A stretch of 64,000 nucleotides of DNA from M3007 sp046329435 (GTDB taxonomy: Bacteria; Bacteroidota; Bacteroidia; Chitinophagales; Saprospiraceae), in NCBI GenBank assembly GCA_046329435.1, contig JAXLUR010000007.1:248001-312000 (forward strand), read 5' to 3'. Positions within the stretch are counted from its first letter, which is position 1; each line of letters opens with the position of its first letter. The notes beneath the pieces are model-generated. The model saw only the letters and a list, made by a program, of their open reading frames with translations, was not told where the DNA came from and did not search any database. This document shows positions 20,333 through 28,835 of the stretch, in pieces. Position numbers and translations under genes: made by a program.

Positions 20333-20365
20333 AAAAAGCGCCGCTCCTGTGATCAGGAGCGGCGC
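20331..20365 (-). terminator. Terminator of parB, shared with the 49-aa gene
   Basis: A perfect 12-bp stem (GCGCCGCTCCTG / CAGGAGCGGCGC, loop TGAT). On the minus strand it is followed by seven T, so it ends parB transcripts. On the plus strand it starts six bases after the small gene's stop and is followed by TGTTGTTTG, so it may work both ways. Confidence 0.8.
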
Positions 20366-20388
20366 TGTTGTTTGAAATAATACCCGTG

Positions 20389-21315
20389 TCAGTTTTTATC
20401 TATGGCGTCGAGCAGGCGATTCAGCTCGCCGTCGTTGTTGAATTTCAGGGTGATCTGACCTTTGCCTTTCGTGTCGCGTTTCAGCACGGCTTTGGTGCCG
20501 AAAAACGCGCTGAACTGATCCTGAATTTGACGCAGTGGCTCGGGCAGGCGGTTGTCGGGCTTGGCCTTTTTGCTGCCTTTGCTTTCGTGGTATTTTTTCA
20601 CCAGGTCTTCCACGGCGCGTACGGACAGCCCGTCGCGGCGGATTTGGGACAGGGCTGACAGCTGGAACGCGCGATCGTCGTCAACGCCCGCCAGCGCTTT
20701 GGCATGGCCCAGTGAAATATCGCGCTGCTGGAGCGCTTCCTTGACATCGACCGGCAGATGCAGCACGCGCAGGTAGTTGGTGATCGTGCTGCGCTCTTTG
20801 CCGACGCGTTCGGACAGATTTTCATGGGTGAGTTGGAACTCATCGATGAGGCGTTGGTAGGAGGTGGCGACTTCGATCGGATTGAGGTCTTCGCGCTGGA
20901 TGTTTTCGATGAGCGCCATTTCCAGCATTTCCTGGTCGTTGGCGAGGCGCACGTAGGCCGGCACTTCGGTCAGGCCGGCAATTTTGGAAGCGCGATAGCG
21001 GCGTTCGCCGGAAATGATCTGGTAGGCGTCGGGGCCCAGGCGGCGGACGGTAAGCGGTTGGATAATGCCGTGAACCTTGATGCTGTCGGCCAGTTCGCGC
21101 AGGGCGATGTCGTCAAATTTTTTGCGCGGCTGATCCAGGCTGGCCTGAATCTGGTCGAGCGGAAGCATGGCAACTGCGGTGGCGAGTTCACGGACGACTT
21201 CCTGCGGATTGTCGTGTACCGCCTGCTCCAGTTGCGCCGGGTTGGCGAGCAGGGCGCGGATTCCTTTGCCGAAATCGGCTTTATTCAGTTTTTTCGTTGC
21301 GGTGGCCATTGTCAT
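20389..21315 (-). CDS. parB: ParB/Spo0J chromosome partition protein
   Basis: 308 residues. ParB is a CTP-dependent DNA clamp that loads at parS and works with ParA to segregate replication origins. Visible are the N-terminal basic tail, the IQPLTVRRLGPDAYQIISG segment with the CTP-binding GERRYRAS motif, ALIENIQREDLNPIE, and the helix-turn-helix region (LSERVGKERSTITNYLRVL). The C-terminal third has the linker and dimerisation part. The ATG at 21315 lies two bases after the parA stop, so the two genes are translationally linked; an in-frame ATG two codons later is an alternative. Confidence 0.95.
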   Translation of the reverse strand: MTMATATKKLNKADFGKGIRALLANPAQLEQAVHDNPQEVVRELATAVAMLPLDQIQASLDQPRKKFDDIALRELADSIKVHGIIQPLTVRRLGPDAYQIISGERRYRASKIAGLTEVPAYVRLANDQEMLEMALIENIQREDLNPIEVATSYQRLIDEFQLTHENLSERVGKERSTITNYLRVLHLPVDVKEALQQRDISLGHAKALAGVDDDRAFQLSALSQIRRDGLSVRAVEDLVKKYHESKGSKKAKPDNRLPEPLRQIQDQFSAFFGTKAVLKRDTKGKGQITLKFNNDGELNRLLDAIDKN

Positions 21316-21317
21316 AC

Positions 21318-22085
21318 TCAGTTTTGGTTGCGCCGCAAAAACTCGTCGGCGAGGTTAAAGAAATTGGTTGCGCCTTTGCTGCCTACGTCGTAAAGGGCGA
21401 CCGGAACGTGTTGCATGGGGGCCTCTGCCACACGGGCATTGCGGTGGATGATCGTCTCGTACACGTAATCGTTCGAGCTGTTGCGCACTTCTTCCACGAT
21501 GGCGTTGGCGAGGCGAAGGCGGCTGTCGTACATCGAGATGATGAGGCCTTCGACCTGCAGTTTGGGGTTGTAGCCCTGTTTGACCAGCGAAATGGTGTTT
21601 TTCAGTTTGGACAATCCTTCGAAGGAGAACATCTCGCACTGCACGGGGATCAGTACCGTGTCGGCCGCCACGAGGGCATTGACCGTGATAAGGCCGAGCG
21701 AGGGCAGGCAGTCGATGAAGATAAAGTCGTATTCCTCGCGCAATTTGCCCACCATTTCGCGCAGGATGTACTCGCGCTTGGGTTTGTTGACCAGTTCCAC
21801 TTCTGCGCCTACCAGGTTGATACTGGCCGGCAAAAGACTGAGATTGGGGGTCTCGGTCGGCAGAATAGCCTGTCGCGGGTCGAGTCCGTTGACCAGGCAG
21901 TCATACAAACTGGTCGTCTGATCGCTGGTAATGATGCCGACGCCCGAGGAGGCGTTCGACTGCGGATCGGAGTCGATCAGCAGCACTTTTTTTTCCAGGA
22001 TCGCCAGCGAAGCGGCGAGGTTGATGGCGGTAGTGGTTTTGCCGACGCCGCCTTTCTGGTTGGCGATGGCGATGATCTTGCCCAT
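21318..22085 (-). CDS. parA: ParA/Soj chromosome partition ATPase
   Basis: 255 residues from the ATG at 22085 (MGKIIAIANQKGGVGKTT). A further in-frame ATG lies eight codons upstream at 22109. The deviant Walker A (KGGVGKTTTA), the LLIDSDPQSNASSG motif and the DFIFIDCLPSLG Walker B place it with chromosomal ParA/Soj. ParA forms ATP-dependent gradients on DNA that move ParB-parS complexes. It is followed by parB with a two-base gap. The MBL-hydrolase gene ends 65 bases upstream on the same strand without a visible terminator, so the three may form one transcript. Confidence 0.95.
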   Translation of the reverse strand: MGKIIAIANQKGGVGKTTTAINLAASLAILEKKVLLIDSDPQSNASSGVGIITSDQTTSLYDCLVNGLDPRQAILPTETPNLSLLPASINLVGAEVELVNKPKREYILREMVGKLREEYDFIFIDCLPSLGLITVNALVAADTVLIPVQCEMFSFEGLSKLKNTISLVKQGYNPKLQVEGLIISMYDSRLRLANAIVEEVRNSSNDYVYETIIHRNARVAEAPMQHVPVALYDVGSKGATNFFNLADEFLRRNQN

Positions 22086-22150
22086 TTTTTCGAAAGAGGA
22101 TGTATGCATGAGGTGGCTGGTTTTTTAACCCGTAGATCAGATATATCTGC

Positions 22151-22834
22151 TTAAATGTCAAGCGAGCCGCCGATATCGAGCAGCAACAGTTCGCGGCCTT
22201 TGTCGGCAAATGCCGCACGGGCGGCATCGTGATCGATTTTGATAAAGCCGAAAGAATCGTAGTGGCAGCCGACGACCCGCTGGCAATGCAGGAATTCGCT
22301 GGCTATGACGGCATCGTGGTAGTCCATGGTAAAATTTGAACCGATGGGCAACACGGCAAGGTCGAGGGGCGGGCAGCTCATCGGGATGAGTTGCATGTCG
22401 AGCGTGAGCGCCGTGTCGCCGGCAAAATACACGCAGCCTTCGGCAGTGTCGAACACGAACCCGACGGGCTCGCCGGCATAGCTGCCGTCGGAAAAACTGC
22501 TGCTGTGCACGGCATTGACCATTTTGACCCGGCCGAAATCAAAATTCCACCAGCCGCCCTTGTTCATGGGGTGGGTGCGGAGCCCTTTGGCATTGTAGTG
22601 CGCATAGATCTCCCAAATGCCCACGATGAGCGCGTCGGGGTTGTTGTGCGCTACGGTTTCGAGGTCGGCTACGTGGTCGCTGTGGCCGTGCGTCGGGAAA
22701 ATATAGTCGCAACGCAGGCTGTTGACATCGATTCCGGCAGCCAGGGGGTTGCCGCTGACAAAAGGGTCGATGAGGATTCGCCGTCCGCCGGTTTCTAACA
22801 GAAAGCAGGAATGTCCGTAGTAGGTAAGGCGCAT
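22151..22834 (-). CDS. UPF0173-type metal-dependent hydrolase (MBL fold)
   Basis: 227 residues from the ATG at 22834 (MRLTYYGHSCFLLETGG), chosen because the family begins exactly there; the open frame continues to 22939. The metal-binding HGHSDH motif (FPTHGHSDHVAD), the FAGDTAL motif and a late GCHYDSF histidine are present. The family has the beta-lactamase fold with two metal ions, but its substrate is not established. It stands upstream of parA on the same strand. Confidence 0.88.
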   Translation of the reverse strand: MRLTYYGHSCFLLETGGRRILIDPFVSGNPLAAGIDVNSLRCDYIFPTHGHSDHVADLETVAHNNPDALIVGIWEIYAHYNAKGLRTHPMNKGGWWNFDFGRVKMVNAVHSSSFSDGSYAGEPVGFVFDTAEGCVYFAGDTALTLDMQLIPMSCPPLDLAVLPIGSNFTMDYHDAVIASEFLHCQRVVGCHYDSFGFIKIDHDAARAAFADKGRELLLLDIGGSLDI

Positions 22835-22900
22835 GATGGAAATACTGGTTTGGGCAGTGAAGGCCGAGTGAGGGGCACAAGGCCGCTTCGACTGTCCCTG

Positions 22901-22908
22901 CAAAGATA
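22901..22908 (-). promoter_or_regulatory. -7 element TATCTTTG of the MBL hydrolase gene
   Basis: An exact TAnnTTTG match on the minus strand, 66 bases upstream of the ATG at 22834. The CGTGGAACA words lie just upstream of it, where they would overlap the polymerase footprint. Confidence 0.5.
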
Positions 22909-23130
22909 CCCGTGGAACATTGGAAAAATCGTGGAACAATTGCGGAAGTTATCCGCTTCTTTTCCACAGGTTGCTAACAGGTTTTGAACACTCGCCAACA
23001 TGTCCCCAAAAAAGAAAACCGCTAAAAAATAAGTTGCTCCGTGCGTTCCGAATGCCGGCAGCATCGCGTGCCTGTTCTGCTATCGCCTTATTAACCAGCC
23101 AAAAAGGAAAAAAGCAAAAGGGTTTTCGAC

Positions 23131-23139
23131 CGACCTTTG
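23131..23139 (+). promoter_or_regulatory. -7-like element CGACCTTTG
   Basis: The same nine bases as at 7591 and 28038, here only five bases before the ATG at 23145, predicting a leaderless transcript. Confidence 0.45.
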
Positions 23140-23144
23140 CCCCT

Positions 23145-24755
23145 ATGAAACGGTTTCTGCTCTTGCTGTTGCCTCTGTTGTTCGCCTGTGGAAAACCTCC
23201 GTCGTCCAACGACACCCGAACCGTTTTCCGCTACAACCAACACAACCCGATCACCTCGCTCGATCCCGCTTTTGCCCGCACCCAAAACAACATCTGGGCC
23301 GTGGAAAGCCTGTTCAACGGACTGGTGCAACTCGACGACAGCTTGCAGGTGCGACCCGCCCTGGCCCGCGCGTGGACGATCTCGCCCGACGGGCTGACGT
23401 ACCGATTTTTGCTTCGCAACGACGTGTTTTTTCACGATGACGCCTGTTTTCCCGACGGTAAAGGCCGCCGCATGGTGGCTTCCGACGTGGTGTTCAGTTT
23501 TCAGCGCCTGCTCGACCCCGACTGGCCCAAGCCGGGCTCCTGGATTTTTGCCGGCCGGGTCGATCCCGATTCGGCTTTTGTGGCAGCAAACGATTCCGTT
23601 TTTGTGCTGCGCCTCCATACACCTTTTCAACCCATGCTGCAAATCCTGACCATGCAATACGCCTCGGTGGTGCCACATGAGGCGCTCGATGCGTACGGCC
23701 GCGATTTTAGGCGACACCCTGTTGGCACCGGCCCGTTCCGGCTCAAGATTTGGGCGGAAAACCAGGCGCTGGTCGTCGTGCGCAATCCCCGTTATTTTGA
23801 AAAAGATGCTGCCGGCAATCCCTTGCCATACCTCGACGCCGTCAAAACAAGTTTTATCGGCGATCGAAAAACGGCGTTTCTGGAATTTAAAAAAGGGAAA
23901 CTCGATTACCTCTTCGGGCTGGAAAGTTCATACGTGAACGAATTACTCAGTCCCGAAGGCGAGTTGAAACCAGAACTGTCGCAGGACTATTTTTTTATTA
24001 AAAACCCTTACCTGAATACCGAATACCTGGGCATCCGTTTTGATTCCTCTTTTCAAAACCCGCTCAAAATCAGGAAAATACGACAGGCGCTCAATTTTGG
24101 CTTCGATCGCGCCCTGATGTTGCGCACCCTGCGCAACGGCGTGGGCAGGCCAGCCAGTTCGGGCTTTACACCGCGCGGACTCCCTTCGTTCGACGATCAT
24201 CTGACGCCGGGTTACCGCTACGACCCTGCACGGGCCGCCCGCCTGCTCGAAGAGGCCGGCTTTCCGGAAGGCAAAGGTTTGCCGCCCCTTACCCTGCTTT
24301 GCAGCCCCGACTACCTCGATCTCTGCACCTTTATTGTGCGGCAATGGGAAGACCTGGGCCTGCAGGTCAGGGTAGAAGCCACCGAGACGGCTACCCTGCG
24401 CGAACGGATGCGCAACGGCCAGGCGCCTTTTTTCAGGGCATCCTGGATTGCCGACTACCCCGATGCGGAGAGTTTTTTGACCTGCTTTTATTCAAAAAAC
24501 GGGTCGCCGCCCAATTACACAGGTTTTAAAAATGCAGCATTCGACCGATTGTACGAAACGGCACTCAAAGAAACCGATGCACAAAAAAGGTTTGGATTGT
24601 ACCGGGAAATGGAGCGCATCCTGATCGACGAGGCCCCGGTGGTTTTTCTTTTTTACGACGAAACCGCCCAGTTTGCCAGAAAAGGGGTAGAGGGCCTGCC
24701 GCGCAATGCCATCGGCTTGCTCAGTTTGAAAAAAGTAAAAGTGCCGCAACGCTGA
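23145..24755 (+). CDS. ABC transporter substrate-binding lipoprotein (SBP_bac_5, oligopeptide type)
   Basis: 536 residues from the ATG at 23145. A lipoprotein signal peptide ends at LLFACGK with the lipobox cysteine at about residue 15. The family signature is clear: NPITSLDPAFARTQNNIW near the N-terminus, YRFLLRNDVFFHDD, DVVFSFQRLLDP, PVGTGPFRL, and IRKIRQALNFGFDRALM. Such proteins deliver oligopeptides or similar solutes to an OppBCDF-type importer. No permease or ATPase genes are adjacent, so it is an orphan here. It ends two bases before the convergent next gene. Confidence 0.88.
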   Translation: MKRFLLLLLPLLFACGKPPSSNDTRTVFRYNQHNPITSLDPAFARTQNNIWAVESLFNGLVQLDDSLQVRPALARAWTISPDGLTYRFLLRNDVFFHDDACFPDGKGRRMVASDVVFSFQRLLDPDWPKPGSWIFAGRVDPDSAFVAANDSVFVLRLHTPFQPMLQILTMQYASVVPHEALDAYGRDFRRHPVGTGPFRLKIWAENQALVVVRNPRYFEKDAAGNPLPYLDAVKTSFIGDRKTAFLEFKKGKLDYLFGLESSYVNELLSPEGELKPELSQDYFFIKNPYLNTEYLGIRFDSSFQNPLKIRKIRQALNFGFDRALMLRTLRNGVGRPASSGFTPRGLPSFDDHLTPGYRYDPARAARLLEEAGFPEGKGLPPLTLLCSPDYLDLCTFIVRQWEDLGLQVRVEATETATLRERMRNGQAPFFRASWIADYPDAESFLTCFYSKNGSPPNYTGFKNAAFDRLYETALKETDAQKRFGLYREMERILIDEAPVVFLFYDETAQFARKGVEGLPRNAIGLLSLKKVKVPQR

Positions 24756-24757
24756 AT

Positions 24758-26557
24758 TTATTTCAGCAAGGTCACCTCGCCGTGCGACATTATGCCGTCA
24801 ACCGTAGCCGTCCAGATATACACGTCGGCAGCGCAGGGCGTGCCGTAAATGGTGCCGTCCCAGCCCTCGTTGGGGTCGATACTTTCATAAACGATCTCCC
24901 CCCAGCGGCTATACACCCGCATCAGGTAGGTTTCGGGCTTACACTGGAAAATCAGTTTGAACTTGTCGTTGGTGCCGTCGTTGTCGGGGGAAAAGGCGGT
25001 CGGCACTTTTTTGCTGTCGATGGAAGAAACCAGCACTTTACGGGTGGTCGCCTGTGTGCAAAAGCCGATTTGGCCGCTTCGGGCAATGGTATATTCGCCG
25101 GCTTCGGGATAGCAAATTTTACCGGAATGCACGGGATCAGGCTCCCCGCCCGTCACATCCATCGCGTAGGTGGCGCCAGGCGTAGGGTCGGGCAGCGTAA
25201 TTTGTATGCAGTCGCCCGGACAAATTGTATCGGCAGACAGCGTAAAATCCGTGTTGATTTCGAAGCAAGGAATGAAGGTGACTGCATTCTCGTCCTGCGG
25301 CTGAAACGCCGGCAGCTGGGATACGCTGTGGTTGTTCTCTTGCACAGGCACCGAGTTGGTGATCGAAGGCGTCACATTTTTGATCGTGAGGGTAACCGCG
25401 GCCGGGCAGCAGCCGGGGATATTGCCGTTGGGTTCCGTCTGAATAAGCCAGGTATCGACATTGCCGTTGCGGGAGGCCCATCCGCAGGCGCTGAAACCGG
25501 ACGGCGATGTGCGCAGGCGTCGCAAAACATCTCCTTCGCCATTGGTGCGGTATTGGTTGGCGAGCAGCACGATGTCGCCCGAAAGATCGATTTTGAACAG
25601 GATAGCCGGGTTGTCGAGGTCCTCGTTGTCGCCGAGCGTGAGCAAAAACTGGTCGCCGGGCAAGTGCAGCATGTCGCGGGGAAACAAATCGTTGCCGGGA
25701 AGTTCATAGGTTTTTGACCAGCGGACTGCGCCTGCGCCGTCGATTTCCGTGAGCCAAAGCTGGAAGGCGCCGTTGCCAAAACCGTTGGAATAACCGGCCA
25801 GCAGCTGGCGGTCCTGCGTGGTATTGGTAATTTGCATCAGGGCATCCTGTCCGCCCGGCGAGCTAAAATATTGCACCGAGCCGCTCAGCGCTCCGTTGGG
25901 GCCAAGTTTGGCCAGCCAGCCGTCGGCCTGGCCGAAACCGGGGCTTATAGCGCCGACGCAGTACAAAAAACCGTTGGCGTCTTCGCTGGCATCGTTGATC
26001 GACGAGATGCCGGACAGTTCCAGTTGACTCGACCACAGCCGGTTGCCGTTTTCATCGATTTTGATCAAAAACGGGACAAGATTATTTCCCGATTTTCGGG
26101 TGCCGAGGAGCAGGTATTTGCCGTCGTTCAGCGGGCGTATCCGGTAAAAACCGGCGGAATTCGCAGCAGCGGGAACCCATTTGGCCCAGACCAGGGCGCC
26201 GTCAGGGGCAATTTTCATCCAGCCCGACCGGTCTGAGCCGGTCCAGACCAGCAAAAGGTTGCCATCGTCTGCTACGACCACGTCGTCAAAACTGCCCGTG
26301 ACCGTGACGGGGTAGGTTTTGGACCAGAGCAGCTCGCCTTTTTCATTGCACAGTTGCAACAACGGATAAAGCGTCTGAAAATCAGGCGCCTGACCCGTCG
26401 AGCCGGCCAGCGCGATCTTGCCATCGGGAAAAACAGCCAGGCTGTTGGCCCGGTCGGAGTTGATATCGTAAGTTTTCTGGAAGAAATTCTGTGCAAGGTT
26501 AACCTGCGAAACAAGCAGAAACGCACAAAGGACGAGAAGCCGGCATGGGCTGGACAT
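24758..26557 (-). CDS. T9SS type B cargo protein
   Basis: 599 residues from the ATG at 26557 with a signal peptide (MSSPCRLLVLCAFLLVSQVN). The first 370 residues repeat propeller-like 'DG....AG...G......L...D..G..LWSK' units, similar in style to the protein at 3337. A short Ig-like part with cysteines follows (PGCCPAAVTL, DTICPGDCIQI). The C-terminal 90 residues are a type B sorting domain (PTAFSPDNDGTNDKF, RVYSRWGEIVYES, GWDGTIYG, DVYIWTATV). The protein should be exported by T9SS. Its stop codon lies two bases from that of the convergent lipoprotein gene. Confidence 0.85.
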   Translation of the reverse strand: MSSPCRLLVLCAFLLVSQVNLAQNFFQKTYDINSDRANSLAVFPDGKIALAGSTGQAPDFQTLYPLLQLCNEKGELLWSKTYPVTVTGSFDDVVVADDGNLLLVWTGSDRSGWMKIAPDGALVWAKWVPAAANSAGFYRIRPLNDGKYLLLGTRKSGNNLVPFLIKIDENGNRLWSSQLELSGISSINDASEDANGFLYCVGAISPGFGQADGWLAKLGPNGALSGSVQYFSSPGGQDALMQITNTTQDRQLLAGYSNGFGNGAFQLWLTEIDGAGAVRWSKTYELPGNDLFPRDMLHLPGDQFLLTLGDNEDLDNPAILFKIDLSGDIVLLANQYRTNGEGDVLRRLRTSPSGFSACGWASRNGNVDTWLIQTEPNGNIPGCCPAAVTLTIKNVTPSITNSVPVQENNHSVSQLPAFQPQDENAVTFIPCFEINTDFTLSADTICPGDCIQITLPDPTPGATYAMDVTGGEPDPVHSGKICYPEAGEYTIARSGQIGFCTQATTRKVLVSSIDSKKVPTAFSPDNDGTNDKFKLIFQCKPETYLMRVYSRWGEIVYESIDPNEGWDGTIYGTPCAADVYIWTATVDGIMSHGEVTLLK

Positions 26558-26584
26558 GAGCGTGCAAAAGGTTGGTTTGTCGGG

Positions 26585-26592
26585 CAAAAGTA
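26585..26592 (-). promoter_or_regulatory. -7 element TACTTTTG
   Basis: An exact TAnnTTTG match on the minus strand, 27 bases before the ATG at 26557. No TTG is present at the expected spacing. Confidence 0.45.
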
Positions 26593-26619
26593 GGGGATTG
26601 GCCCCGAAAGCAGCGCGAT

Positions 26620-27846
26620 TTAACGTGCTGCGCCCACCCCTTCTGCCCGTGCCGCGTGAAAAGCTTCGAGCAAGCGCCGCGCACCGGCCAGGTTGTCGTA
26701 GTCCTCAGCACAAAGCCGGCGGGCCTTGTCGCCGATCTGGGCCAGTGCGCCGCCCTGTTCGTAGCACCAGGCGATGGCTTCGGCAAATTCCGCCGGCGTA
26801 TCTGCCAGCAAGGCTTCTTTTTTGTGTCGCGCGGCAATGCCTTCCATACCGATGCGGGTAGAAAGCGCCACTTTGCCGAGCGCCATACCTTCCAGGATTT
26901 TTGCACGCATACCGCCACCCGACAGCAACGGCACCACCATCAGCGAGTGTTGATTGATAAAATCGGCGGCACGCTCCACCTCGCCATGCACCACCACGCG
27001 GTCGAGCGCCAGGCGGCGCAACCAGTCGGGGGTGTTCCGGCCGGCAATGTGGAACGTCAGTTCCGGAAAACGGGGCGCCAGCAAGGGCTGCCAGACCTCA
27101 TCGAGAAACCAGCGCAGCCCTTCGAGGTTGGGCATCCAGTCGAGCGAGCCGATAAATGAAAGGCTCAACGGGCGCTGAAAACTGGACGGATCGGGCTGGT
27201 AATCGCGCGAATCGAGGCCAATCGGCGTCACTACAGCCGCTTTTCGGAGCCCCAGGCGACGAAAATGCGTCACGTCGCGCTCGGTAATACCCGACAGCAG
27301 ATCGTAGGCAGAAAGCTGTTCGATCTCGTACTTTTTCAGGCGCGGGGTGATACGGTTGAGGTACCATTTTTTCACCGGATTGCTGTTGGCGGCGATGCGT
27401 TCCCAGATTTCATGCTCCACGTTGTGGGCGCGCAGCACGACAATGGCCCGCGAGTTTTCGCGAATAATGGGCACGTAGGGCGCCAGGTAGAGCGTCTCAA
27501 GCTGAACGACGTCGAATTGCTCCTCGCGCAGAAGCTGCCGCAGGCGTTCGGCGAATGCTTCGTGTTCGAAACGTTCGATGTGGTAGGAGCGGTCGGACAT
27601 CAAATTGCGAAGCGCTGCCAGGGGGCGAATGTGGTTGTCGACCGGAACCGCGTGTACGGCTGCGTAATGCGCGAAAGTTTCCAGTGAAACGCCCCCCGTA
27701 TCGACGCGGTGCTTGCTGGTGTTCATGGCCAGCAACGTCACCTCGCAACCCAGATCGGAAAGTGCCCGGGCAAGGTAACTGATCGCTATACTTTCCCCGT
27801 CCTTGACGGGGTAGGGGAATTTTTTACAGAGTTGGAGGATTCTCAT
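26620..27846 (-). CDS. Glycosyltransferase family 4/1 (GT-B)
   Basis: 408 residues from the ATG at 27846 (MRILQLCKKFPYPVKDGES), the family's first beta strand. The N-terminal acceptor half (to about 180) contains FDVVQLETLYLAPYVP and VLRAHNVEHEIWERI. The C-terminal donor half has SFIGSLDWMPNLEGLRWF and the ALGK/ILEGMALGKVALSTRIGMEGI segment carrying the conserved Glu of the E-x7-E region. It is probably a cytoplasmic transferase for cell-surface polysaccharide or glycolipid. The sugar and acceptor cannot be inferred, and no other polysaccharide genes are adjacent. Confidence 0.88.
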   Translation of the reverse strand: MRILQLCKKFPYPVKDGESIAISYLARALSDLGCEVTLLAMNTSKHRVDTGGVSLETFAHYAAVHAVPVDNHIRPLAALRNLMSDRSYHIERFEHEAFAERLRQLLREEQFDVVQLETLYLAPYVPIIRENSRAIVVLRAHNVEHEIWERIAANSNPVKKWYLNRITPRLKKYEIEQLSAYDLLSGITERDVTHFRRLGLRKAAVVTPIGLDSRDYQPDPSSFQRPLSLSFIGSLDWMPNLEGLRWFLDEVWQPLLAPRFPELTFHIAGRNTPDWLRRLALDRVVVHGEVERAADFINQHSLMVVPLLSGGGMRAKILEGMALGKVALSTRIGMEGIAARHKKEALLADTPAEFAEAIAWCYEQGGALAQIGDKARRLCAEDYDNLAGARRLLEAFHAARAEGVGAAR

Positions 27847-27895
27847 TGTCGTTTTGAAACGGATTAGGTCTGATAAGGGGCGATTTGGCAAACGG

Positions 27896-27903
27896 CAAAA
27901 TTA
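27896..27903 (-). promoter_or_regulatory. -7 element TAATTTTG of the glycosyltransferase gene
   Basis: An exact TAnnTTTG match on the minus strand, 49 bases before the ATG at 27846, in an AT-rich divergent interval. Confidence 0.5.
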
Positions 27904-28037
27904 GTTTTCAAATATTTGCCGAAGCCTGATAAATCGTCAAAAATTTGATTTTTATTTTGGTAAACGGGGTTTTTGGTAAAACAATCCTTTTTTTTAAAGT
28001 AGCCGGAAACATACCCCGACACTGGTGCGGCTTTTTT

Positions 28038-28046
28038 CGACCTTTG
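28038..28046 (+). promoter_or_regulatory. -7-like element CGACCTTTG of lolD
   Basis: The third copy of the CGACCTTTG-C word, 38 bases before the lolD ATG. Confidence 0.4.
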
Positions 28047-28084
28047 CGGTTCCGACAATTGCCACACACATTGTCACGACACTT

Positions 28085-28744
28085 ATGGTTCTGCAAGCCA
28101 CTGATATTCACAAGTCTTTTGGCCAGTTGCACATTCTGAAAGGGGTTAATTTCAGCGTTCAGCGCGGCGAGATCGTCAGTATTGTCGGTCGATCGGGCGC
28201 CGGGAAGAGCACTTTGCTGCACATTCTGGGCACGCTCGACCAGGCGGACAAAGGGACTTTGACCGTGCGCGACACCGACCTCGGCCGGCTGGGCGCCCGC
28301 CAGCTGGCGGCGTTTCGCAACCGGCATATCGGTTTTGTTTTTCAGTTTCACCACCTGCTGCCCGAGTTTACGGCCCTGGAGAATGTGTGCATTCCCGGCT
28401 ATATCGCCCGCAAACCGGTCGCGGAAGTGCGCCGCCGTGCCGCCGAACTGCTTGATTACCTGGGCCTTTCAGCGCGACTCGAGCACAAACCGACCCAGAT
28501 GAGCGGCGGTGAACAGCAACGCGTGGCCGTGGCCCGCGCCCTGATCAACCAGCCCGATCTCCTGCTCGCCGACGAACCCACCGGCAACCTCGATAGCGCC
28601 GCAGCCCAGGATATGCATCAGTTGATCCGGCGGCTGCGCGACGACTACGGCCAGACGTTCGTCATCGTCACACACAACCAGGAACTCGCGGCCTTGTCGG
28701 ACCGCACCGTCGAAATGCGCGACGGCCTGATTGTGTCGCAGTAA
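28085..28744 (+). CDS. lolD: Lipoprotein-releasing ABC transporter ATP-binding protein
   Basis: 219 residues from the ATG at 28085 (MVLQATDIHKSFG); the frame is open to 28025 but the family starts here. Walker A GRSGAGKS, signature MSGGEQQR, Walker B LLADEPTGNLDS. The stretch FQFHHLLPEFTALENV is characteristic of LolD. LolD powers the LolCE membrane complex, which extracts lipoproteins from the inner membrane for transfer to LolA. No lolC/E gene is adjacent; the next gene, 91 bases downstream on the same strand, encodes a lipoprotein phosphatase. Confidence 0.9.
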   Translation: MVLQATDIHKSFGQLHILKGVNFSVQRGEIVSIVGRSGAGKSTLLHILGTLDQADKGTLTVRDTDLGRLGARQLAAFRNRHIGFVFQFHHLLPEFTALENVCIPGYIARKPVAEVRRRAAELLDYLGLSARLEHKPTQMSGGEQQRVAVARALINQPDLLLADEPTGNLDSAAAQDMHQLIRRLRDDYGQTFVIVTHNQELAALSDRTVEMRDGLIVSQ

Positions 28745-28800
28745 GCATCCAGTACCCCGCGCATTCCCACAGCGGGTGTGTCAAAGAAAATTTCAAGTTC

Positions 28801-28826
28801 TTTGTGCCAAACTTTTTTGGCACAAA
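28801..28826. promoter_or_regulatory. Perfect 11-bp hairpin ahead of the phosphatase start
   Basis: TTTGTGCCAAA and TTTGGCACAAA form a perfect stem with a 4-base loop, ending nine bases before the ATG at 28836. There is no T-tract after it on the plus strand, so it does not look like a normal lolD terminator. It may be an operator or an mRNA structure covering the ribosome site. Confidence 0.55.
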
Positions 28827-28835
28827 ACGTCAACG

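Larger units (their letters stand above)
22835..23144. other. Divergent intergenic region with ParB half-site-like and DnaA-box-like words
   Basis: A 310-base interval between the MBL hydrolase and the oligopeptide-binding lipoprotein. It holds -7 elements facing both ways, two direct copies of CGTGGAACA (22911-22919, 22930-22938) and the DnaA-box-like TTTTCCACA (22960-22968). No gene is seen. Confidence 0.5.

Noticed and set aside
22911..22938. A complete parS palindrome
   Set aside because: Only half-sites match; the opposite halves do not pair, so a full parS is not claimed.
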